A stretch of DNA of 5,483 nucleotides from an uncultured Desulfurellaceae bacterium (lineage in GTDB: Bacteria > Campylobacterota_A > Desulfurellia > Desulfurellales > Hippeaceae): positions 1 to 5,483 of the forward strand of contig CAJXLZ010000075.1 in NCBI GenBank assembly GCA_913056505.1. Reading direction: 5' to 3'. Each line of letters opens with the position of its first letter. Position 1 is the stretch's first letter. The position numbers were made by a program, and so were the translations under genes. The notes under the pieces are model-generated. The model had not been told where the DNA came from. It made no database searches and worked only from the letters and a program-made list of their open reading frames with translations. Positions 1 through 4,543 of the stretch are shown here, one piece after another.

Positions 1-76
1 GAGGGTGATGTAATGCAACAATAAAGAAAATGTCATTCCTACATTTTTTCTTGTCGCCCAATGATTTTTCTTTGTC

Positions 77-96
77 ATTCCCGCGAACGCGGGAAT
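77..96. repeat. dRS3-like palindrome, ATTCCC-N8-GGGAAT
   Basis: Perfect 9-bp arms (ATTCCCGCG and CGCGGGAAT) flank a 2-nt AA centre. The 20-bp unit fits the ATTCCC-N8-GGGAAT pattern known from neisserial dRS3 repeats, which serve there as integration sites for filamentous prophage. Similar palindromes are scattered in many unrelated bacteria, so the match shows form rather than ancestry. As RNA it would be a strong GC-rich hairpin on either strand, but no T-run follows, so it is not a standard intrinsic terminator. Confidence 0.8.
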
Positions 97-129
97 CCAG
101 AGTCAAGAATTCAGAATGCTATAGTTGAG

Positions 130-150
130 ATTCCGTGCCAAGCACGGAAT
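130..150. repeat. Second palindrome of the repeat locus, ATTCCGTGC-CAA-GCACGGAAT
   Basis: Perfect 9-bp arms (130-138 and 142-150) surround a 3-nt loop. It shares the outer ATTCC/GGAAT bases with the palindrome at 77-96 but has a different stem core (GTGC instead of CGCG). It is followed by GACAA, the mirror of the TTGTC that precedes the first palindrome. The pair therefore forms the two ends of one composite element with about 33 bp of unrelated sequence between them. Confidence 0.75.
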
Positions 151-229
151 GACAATAGGGCAGTGCGTAATGACAGGAGTATAACACGGAATAACAAAAA
201 TGTACAAAATAGCAGAAAAAACAAAAGGG

Positions 230-829
230 CTATTTCTTTCTCAATCTGTTGAATATCTCTTTTATCTGATCTTTTGTTTTTTCTGCGGAACCCGAGTTAT
301 CAATTACAAAATCTGATAATTTTATCTTCTCATCAATCGGCATTTGTATAGATATTCTCTTTTTTGCCTCATCATAACTTAAACTGTTTCTTGCCATCAA
401 GCGCTTAATCTGTACATCAAAAGGTGCATAAACAACTATTGTGTAATCAAACATATTCTGCATCTTTTTTTCGAACAGTAATGGAACATCATATATAATA
501 ATCGCATTTTTATCTTTTTTAATTATATCATCTATTCTCTTATTTCGCAGCCTTCTGATTTCAGGGTGCACTATATCTTCAAGTAGTTTCAATTTTTCTT
601 TATCATTTAAAACAATCTTTCCCAGCCTGTTTCTGTCTATATTTCCATCTTTATCTACTATTTTATTGCCAAAAATACTAACAATTCTATGGTATATATT
701 TGAATCCTTCATCAATGCTTTATGTGCTAATTCATCTGCATCTATAACATAACACCCTAGCTTTTTAAACTCCTTTGCAGCAAAACTCTTGCCTGTAGCG
801 ATAGAGCCTGTTAATCCTATAAACAACAC
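230..829 (-). CDS. coaE: Dephospho-CoA kinase
   Basis: CoaE phosphorylates the 3'-hydroxyl of the ribose of dephospho-CoA with ATP, the last step of coenzyme A synthesis in the cytoplasm. The 199-residue length is normal for the family. A Walker A P-loop, GLTGSIATGKS, lies at residues 5-15. The substrate-side motif DADELAH is at 30-36, and the kinase hallmark YDVPLLFE at 113-120. A lid-type segment follows (RLMARN, 143-148), and the tail FVIDNSG at 174-180 is also typical. The start is GTG with AAAGGT placed 8 nt upstream, only 2 bp after the stop of the glycosylase gene, so the two are probably co-transcribed and translationally coupled. It is the last gene of the cofactor operon; a non-coding repeat locus follows. 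No missing residues or frameshift were seen. Confidence 0.96.
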   Translation of the reverse strand: MLFIGLTGSIATGKSFAAKEFKKLGCYVIDADELAHKALMKDSNIYHRIVSIFGNKIVDKDGNIDRNRLGKIVLNDKEKLKLLEDIVHPEIRRLRNKRIDDIIKKDKNAIIIYDVPLLFEKKMQNMFDYTIVVYAPFDVQIKRLMARNSLSYDEAKKRISIQMPIDEKIKLSDFVIDNSGSAEKTKDQIKEIFNRLRKK

Positions 830-831
830 GC

Positions 832-1467
832 TTATACACCTTTCAGCGGGCAGTCATCACAAAGCGGCTTTACCCTGCAAAATTTTTTGGCTGTTTCTAC
901 AATTAATGCGTGATATTGCGCAAATAGATATGCATCATTAGTACAATTGTCCATAAATATACGCTGCAATATATTATAATTTATGCTGTCTGTTATATTA
1001 TGACGATTTAATATCCTCTTTGTATATGCATCCACAACAAAGATGGGCATATCAAAAGCATATAGTAGAATAGAATCAGCTGTTTCATATCCGATGCCAC
1101 TAATATGCAACAGTTTATCCCTTAAATCGTAAAGGCCGTATTTTGATAAACCTTCAAATTCGCCATTTTCTATAAAGAATTTAGATATATTTCTTAAATA
1201 TTGCGCTTTTTGATTAAAAAATCCGGCAGGCTTTATCTGCTCTTTCAAAACTGAAATTTTAGTATTCAATATGCCCTTAAATGAGCATATATTATATTTT
1301 TTTAAATTTTTAATGGCACTTTCCACATTAATCCATGCTGTATTCTGTGTTAAAACAGCGCCTATTACAATCTCATCCCTATCCTCAGCAGGCCACCATT
1401 GCTGCTCGCCGAAATATTCGTGCAGTATGTCGTATATATTCCTTAATTTCGATCTTACAGCCCCCAA
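832..1467 (-). CDS. Endonuclease III-related HhH-GPD DNA glycosylase (MagIII-like)
   Basis: This is a base-excision repair glycosylase of the Nth superfamily, 211 residues. The closest recognisable subgroup is the MagIII-type 3-methyladenine glycosylases, judged by the WWP motif at 24-26, GAVLTQNTAWINVESAIKNL at 36-55 and IKPAGFFNQKA at 78-88. The helix-hairpin-helix is LLHISGIGYETADSILLYA at 119-137. The catalytic Asp is D146 in VVDAYTKR. The lysine used by bifunctional Nth (GRKTA) is Glu here (GYETA), so a monofunctional glycosylase without lyase activity is expected. Cysteines 197, 203 and 206 resemble an Fe-S loop, but the stop codon comes where a fourth Cys would stand. The start is TTG, overlapping the end of nadE by 13 bp, with an AGG 11 nt upstream; no better start is in frame. 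The exact lesion recognised is not deducible. Confidence 0.88.
   Translation of the reverse strand: MGAVRSKLRNIYDILHEYFGEQQWWPAEDRDEIVIGAVLTQNTAWINVESAIKNLKKYNICSFKGILNTKISVLKEQIKPAGFFNQKAQYLRNISKFFIENGEFEGLSKYGLYDLRDKLLHISGIGYETADSILLYAFDMPIFVVDAYTKRILNRHNITDSINYNILQRIFMDNCTNDAYLFAQYHALIVETAKKFCRVKPLCDDCPLKGV
838..843 (-). promoter_or_regulatory. Ribosome binding site of coaE
   Basis: On the minus strand AAAGGT lies 8 nt before the GTG codon, inside the last codons of the upstream glycosylase gene. It supports the GTG start of coaE, since the reading frame there offers no ATG. Confidence 0.6.
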
Positions 1468-2285
1468 TCGCGTAAGTACCTGAAATCTATATTAATGGTT
1501 CTTAACCCAACCTTTGCGATAACGGGTGGAAGACGCTTGAATTGGTTGCGCATAACACGTTTTACTATCGCGCGCACTAATGCTTTATCAAAGCCTAATG
1601 ATACAACCTCATCTTCGGAATATCTAAGATCATATAGATGATAAAGTATAACATCCGCATCATTATAGGAAAAACCCAGTTCAGCTTCATCATTCTGCCC
1701 AACCCATAGATCTGCAGAAGGCTTTTTTATAATTATACTTTCGGGTACCTTAAAATATTCCGCAAGTTGCCTGACTTGTGCCTTATATAGATCACCTATA
1801 GGATTTATACAGGATGCCATATCGCCATACCAGGTTCCATAACCCAGCAACAACTCCGTTTTATTGCTTGTACCAAGCACCAATGCGTTATAAGCAGACG
1901 AATAATCAAACAGCGTTATCATCCTCATTCTTGCAAATATATTCCCCATACGTACCTTGTCTATATCACCACGAGCATTAATATAAGCATCAGCCGGGGC
2001 ACTAATATCTACAACTTCAGCATTTATGTGTGTGTCCTCAACAACCCTGCGCGCATCATCAAGGCTGTCCTGACTGGATAACCTATATGGCATCATTATT
2101 GCATAAACATTGTTATGACCCAAAGCCTCTTTTGCTATATAGGCAGACAGCGCAGAATCAATACCACCGGATAAACCCAATACAACCTTGGAAAATCCAG
2201 CTTTTGTAATCTCCTGCCGCACAAATTCTATTAAGTATTGTGATACCACAGCGCAGTCTATATCTAATTTATTTAGCAGTTTCAT
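1455..2285 (-). CDS. nadE: NAD+ synthetase, short (synthetase-only) form
   Basis: NadE adenylates nicotinate adenine dinucleotide with ATP and amidates it to NAD+, the final step of NAD synthesis. The 276 residues match the short, ammonia-type form with no fused glutaminase. The ATP pyrophosphatase loop SGGIDS is at 39-44. The family signature runs through GNIFARMRM (114-122), GTSNKTELLLGYGT (138-151), YGDMASCINPIGDLYK (153-168) and KPSADLWVGQNDEAELGFSY (188-207), the last covering the mobile active-site loop. An RVMRNQFKRLPP tail (243-254) is present. The ATG start lies 17 bp inside the end of the upstream nitrilase gene, with a weak purine-rich stretch (AAAAGAG) ahead of it. That overlap, and the glutaminase-like character of the neighbour, suggest that the two products act together with glutamine as nitrogen donor. 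This is inferred, not shown. Confidence 0.95.
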   Translation of the reverse strand: MKLLNKLDIDCAVVSQYLIEFVRQEITKAGFSKVVLGLSGGIDSALSAYIAKEALGHNNVYAIMMPYRLSSQDSLDDARRVVEDTHINAEVVDISAPADAYINARGDIDKVRMGNIFARMRMITLFDYSSAYNALVLGTSNKTELLLGYGTWYGDMASCINPIGDLYKAQVRQLAEYFKVPESIIIKKPSADLWVGQNDEAELGFSYNDADVILYHLYDLRYSEDEVVSLGFDKALVRAIVKRVMRNQFKRLPPVIAKVGLRTINIDFRYLRDWGL

Positions 2286-3069
2286 AATATGATATACTCT
2301 TTTTTAATGGCATAATCTCTTTTGCCCTTTTAATCTCTTTCAAATCAATATCTGCAACAACCATCTCTTCCTTAAATAGACTCGCCTCTTTTATTATGTT
2401 ACCATTAGGATCTACACATAGGGAATTGCCAAAAAAACCTACACCATCTTCAAACCCTACCCTATTTGAAAATAGAACAAAATTTGACGATAGTGTTGCA
2501 AAATTCACACACATATATTTCCAAATTTCTGGTTTTATTTTCTTGCTGTTTGCCCAAAAAGGACTTGCAGATAGTATAATTAAAATATCGGTTTCCAATT
2601 TATCAACATAACCTTGGGCACTTAAGTGAAACATATCCTCGCATATAAGCATAGATACCCTGCCATTGGCAGTATTGAAAGCGTCTATATTTTTCCCATT
2701 TTTAAAATATCTGGATTCCTCAAACATTCCATAATCCGGCAGATGCACCTTTTTATAATTATGTATAATTTCTCCTTTTGAAAAATAGAGAGCACTATTG
2801 TAAAAATATCCATTATCATTCTGGTCATATCCCAAAACTATATCTATTTTTCTGCTTTTTTCCTTAAGATTGTCAAATATTGCACTCTCTTTGCTCACAC
2901 TTGCATCTTTAACAATATCGCGCAGGCTGTATCCGCTCAATGCAAGTTCGGGAAACACTATTAAATCACAATGCTCCTCATTTGCGTTATCAACATACCT
3001 CTCTATCTTTTTTATATTTTCTCCTACTGCGCCCAATATTGTATTAATTTGAGCCAATGCGACTCTCAT
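2269..3069 (-). CDS. Nitrilase-superfamily amidase, probable glutaminase subunit of NAD synthetase
   Basis: This carbon-nitrogen hydrolase probably releases ammonia from glutamine. In glutamine-dependent NAD synthetases such a domain is fused to the N-terminus of NadE; here it is a separate 266-residue protein encoded directly before nadE. The Glu-Lys-Cys triad is visible: E41 in FPELALSGY, K107 in YKKVHLPDYGMFEE, and C143 in LICEDM. The LPDYGMFEESRYF segment resembles the LPxYxxFxE stretch of NadE glutaminase domains. The chosen start is the ATG 2 bp after the nadC stop, with GGAG 5 nt ahead. An upstream in-frame ATG at 3100-3102 would add 11 residues inside nadC without this signal. The end overlaps nadE by 17 bp. 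A different small amide substrate is possible, but context favours glutamine. Confidence 0.87.
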   Translation of the reverse strand: MRVALAQINTILGAVGENIKKIERYVDNANEEHCDLIVFPELALSGYSLRDIVKDASVSKESAIFDNLKEKSRKIDIVLGYDQNDNGYFYNSALYFSKGEIIHNYKKVHLPDYGMFEESRYFKNGKNIDAFNTANGRVSMLICEDMFHLSAQGYVDKLETDILIILSASPFWANSKKIKPEIWKYMCVNFATLSSNFVLFSNRVGFEDGVGFFGNSLCVDPNGNIIKEASLFKEEMVVADIDLKEIKRAKEIMPLKKSISYYETAK

Positions 3070-3071
3070 AT

Positions 3072-3899
3072 CTACTCCATTTTCATATTTATATCCGCCC
3101 ATACAGCATGATGAATTATAGAACCGCTTGATATGTAGTCAACACCTGTATCTGCTATCTGTACAATATTGTCTTCATCGACATTGCCGGAGGCTTCAAA
3201 TATTACCTTACCCCTAAATTCATCCACGATACTCTTCATATCATCTATTTTCATATTATCCAACATTACTATATCGACATTCGCATCTATGGCCTGCTTG
3301 ACCATATCACAATTTGAGCATTCCACCTCTATTTTTGCTGTAAATGGTACACTATCTCTAACCAAATCAACAGCGTTTTTGATACTTCCCGCATCCTTTA
3401 TATGGTTATCTTTAATTAAAACAGCATCAAATAGACCCATCCTATGGTTTGTTCCTCCACCTATCTTAACAGCATATTTCTCAAAGAAACGAAACCCGGG
3501 CGTTGTTTTTCTCGTATCTACAATTTTGGCTTTGTAGCCTTTAATCAAATTAGCAAATCGCTTTGTTCTTGTTGCTATGCCGCTCATACGCTGCAACATA
3601 TTTAAGCACACGCGCTCTATATAGAGCAGCGCATAATCCTTTGCCCTCACATTTGCTATATACTCGCCCTTTTTAACCTTATCTCCATCCTTTTTTAAAT
3701 ATTCTACATCACATTTTTCATCCATAGCGTTGAATAACGGTTCTATAAATATAGACCCTGCCAAAATCAAATCTTCCTTGGCTTTTATCTTGGACACGGC
3801 AATCCTGCCGCTTGATATGGCATCAGTAGTAATATCTGAGCAATATGCATCCTCAAGCAGATATGATTTAAAGGATTCCCGAACAAATATAGGATTCAA
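3072..3899 (-). CDS. nadC: Nicotinate-nucleotide pyrophosphorylase (quinolinate phosphoribosyltransferase)
   Basis: NadC joins quinolinate with phosphoribosyl pyrophosphate and decarboxylates it to nicotinate mononucleotide, linking de novo synthesis to the later NAD pathway. The length of 275 residues is normal. Family motifs appear in order: SDITTDA (21-27), ERVCLNMLQRMSGIAT (95-110), DTRKTTPGFR (128-137), VKIGGGTNHRMGLFDAVLIK (144-163) followed by DNHI, IEVEC (190-194), VMLDNM (211-216), FEASGN (234-239) and ISSGSIIHHA (256-265). The substrate-binding Arg, Lys and His residues in these motifs are intact. The start is TTG with CGAGGA 5 nt upstream. It begins 2 bp after the end of the NadA-derived tail, the usual nadA-nadC order. 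By hand count 19 of its 29 isoleucines use ATA, unlike the Bat genes to its right. Confidence 0.96.
   Translation of the reverse strand: MNPIFVRESFKSYLLEDAYCSDITTDAISSGRIAVSKIKAKEDLILAGSIFIEPLFNAMDEKCDVEYLKKDGDKVKKGEYIANVRAKDYALLYIERVCLNMLQRMSGIATRTKRFANLIKGYKAKIVDTRKTTPGFRFFEKYAVKIGGGTNHRMGLFDAVLIKDNHIKDAGSIKNAVDLVRDSVPFTAKIEVECSNCDMVKQAIDANVDIVMLDNMKIDDMKSIVDEFRGKVIFEASGNVDEDNIVQIADTGVDYISSGSIIHHAVWADINMKME
3075..3078 (-). promoter_or_regulatory. Ribosome binding site that fixes the nitrilase start
   Basis: GGAG on the minus strand, 5 nt before ATG, sits immediately before the nadC stop codon TAG. It favours the shorter nitrilase (start at 3069) over the longer in-frame alternative at 3102, and it implies termination-reinitiation coupling with nadC. 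Confidence 0.75.
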
Positions 3900-3901
3900 T
3901 T

Positions 3902-4084
3902 TTATCCTCGCTTAATGCTGACCATTTTTTCTATGGGCTGTCTTGCCTTACGCACTATATCCTCATTAAGTTTTATCTCATATTGTTCAAATTTTAAAGC
4001 ATCCCTTAAATTCTCAATATGTGTTTTTTTCATATTCTTGCAAATCGCATGAGTGCCTATAACATAAAATTTCTTGTGCCTATT
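3902..4084 (-). pseudogene. nadA: 3' remnant of quinolinate synthase gene
   Basis: About the last 58-60 codons of nadA remain. NadA condenses iminoaspartate with dihydroxyacetone phosphate to quinolinate, using a [4Fe-4S] cluster held by three conserved cysteines. Only the last cysteine (in AICKNMKK) is left, with the family's terminal pattern of a leucine-rich helix, a short NEDI segment, and RKARQPIEKM before the stop. A full NadA is roughly 300-350 residues, so more than 80% is missing, including the other two cysteines and the substrate sites; the fragment cannot be active. Its position directly before nadC is the expected operon order. Four of its seven isoleucines are ATA, like the genes downstream and unlike the TPR part upstream. 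Confidence 0.85.
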
Positions 4085-4543
4085 CTTTTTGTTCTGTTTC
4101 ATTTGTTTTAAGGCATACGACAAATTGTATTTTGTCTCCAAATCCTTCGGATTCAATTTTAGCGATTGAATATACGAACCGATACTCTCTTTTAACTTCT
4201 TTTTCTTTAAAAGAGCATTTCCTACATTGTGATAAATTTTTGCTTTAAGTAAATCATCTTTAGTTAAAGCTAACGAATTCTGATACGCTTTAATTGCATC
4301 ATCATATCTGCCCTGTTTATAAAGTGCATCCCCGAGGTTAAAATACGAATGAAAATTTTCCGCATCCTTTTCTTCCGCTTTCTTAAATTTAACTTCCGCA
4401 TCGGAATACTTGCCGGCCTTATATAAATCAACACCGTCATTCACTAATGATCTAACACTTTGTGCAATTACTTCTTGTGAAACAAATAACAAAGTAACCG
4501 CAATCATTATAGTTAAAATATTAATATTTTTAAATCTAAACAT
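3902..4543 (-). CDS. Chimeric ORF: BatC-like TPR protein joined in frame to the C-terminus of quinolinate synthase NadA
   Basis: The 213-residue frame has two unrelated parts. Residues 1-28 look like a signal peptide (basic start, hydrophobic core, ending EVIAQ). Residues 31-62, 65-97 and 101-134 are TPR repeats (for example SYFNLGDALYKQGRYDDAI and AKIYHNVGNALLKKKKLKES). The stretch KYNLSYALKQMKQ at 138-150 is the usual BatC end of the TPR region, where a Gln/Lys-rich tail would normally follow. From about residue 155 the protein instead matches the end of NadA: KKFYVIGTHAICKNMKK (157-173), then ALKFEQYEI and RKARQPIEKMVSI. C168 is the last Fe-S ligand of NadA. A secreted TPR protein ending in a cytoplasmic Fe-S enzyme fragment makes no functional sense. 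The ATG follows the BatB stop with no gap and no Shine-Dalgarno. It is most likely an assembly chimera or a recombination product. Confidence 0.85.
   Translation of the reverse strand: MFRFKNINILTIMIAVTLLFVSQEVIAQSVRSLVNDGVDLYKAGKYSDAEVKFKKAEEKDAENFHSYFNLGDALYKQGRYDDAIKAYQNSLALTKDDLLKAKIYHNVGNALLKKKKLKESIGSYIQSLKLNPKDLETKYNLSYALKQMKQNKKNRHKKFYVIGTHAICKNMKKTHIENLRDALKFEQYEIKLNEDIVRKARQPIEKMVSIKRG
3905..3910 (-). promoter_or_regulatory. Ribosome binding site of nadC, inside the nadA tail
   Basis: CGAGGA on the minus strand, 5 nt before TTG, overlaps the last codons of the NadA-derived reading frame. It supports the TTG start. It also shows that the nadA-nadC junction is intact and native on this side. 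Confidence 0.7.
4082..4096. other. Breakpoint between BatC-like and NadA-derived sequence
   Basis: Minus-strand codons here read Q-N-K-K-N (CAG AAC AAA AAG AAT). Before them, the residues fit the end of the BatC TPR region. After them, RHKKFY fits the segment of NadA commonly seen as N-P-x-KKFY. The A-rich stretch could be matched in both parents, which suits either a short-overlap misassembly or microhomology-driven recombination. The exact base of the switch cannot be set without the parental sequences. Confidence 0.7.

Larger units (their letters stand above)
31..203. repeat. Nested inverted array of 21-bp TGTCATTCC-type units (REP/MITE-like intergenic repeat)
   Basis: This is the non-coding tail after coaE. 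On the plus strand, TGTC-starting units begin at 31, 52 and 73 (TGTCATTCC, a degenerate TGTCGCCC, TGTCATTCC), exactly 21 bp apart. On the minus strand, matching units begin at 196, 175 and 154 (TGTTATTCC, TGTCATTAC, TGTCATTCC), again exactly 21 bp apart. The two arms point at each other, and the innermost unit on each side continues into a perfect hairpin (77-96 and 130-150). The 10-bp ends TTGTCATTCC (72-81) and GGAATGACAA (146-155) are perfect inverted repeats, bounding an 84-bp core. No transposase is present, so this looks like a non-autonomous or REP-like element with decayed outer copies. The spacing and symmetry are read directly; the mobile nature is inferred. Confidence 0.75.

Noticed and set aside
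31..203. CRISPR array
   Set aside because: The period is only 21 bp, the units are degenerate and face each other, and there are no spacer-length unique segments or cas genes.
207..235. Possible intrinsic terminator after coaE (AAATAGC ... GCTATTT)
   Set aside because: The stem is only 7 bp and AT-rich with a 15-nt loop, it overlaps the coaE stop, and the following T-run is broken. It is too weak to call.
61..252. Plus-strand ORF of 63 codons across the repeat locus
   Set aside because: It is read straight through the palindromic repeats (giving the familiar repeat-encoded HSRERGNPESR string), has no ribosome binding site, and runs into the 3' end of coaE on the other strand.
832..834. Frameshift or read-through joining the glycosylase to coaE
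   Set aside because: coaE starts in a different frame, with its own ribosome binding site and an intact N-terminal P-loop. The stop looks like a normal gene end.
3070..3102. Longer nitrilase starting at the ATG at 3100-3102
   Set aside because: The extra 11 residues lie inside nadC and do not look like nitrilase sequence, whereas the internal ATG has GGAG 5 nt upstream and begins the typical MRVALAQIN strand.
3902..4543. A genuinely new TPR-NadA fusion protein
   Set aside because: Only a non-catalytic fragment of NadA is present, the N-terminus carries a secretion signal, and neighbours, codon use and start signals all split at the same point. A joining artefact or accident explains it better.
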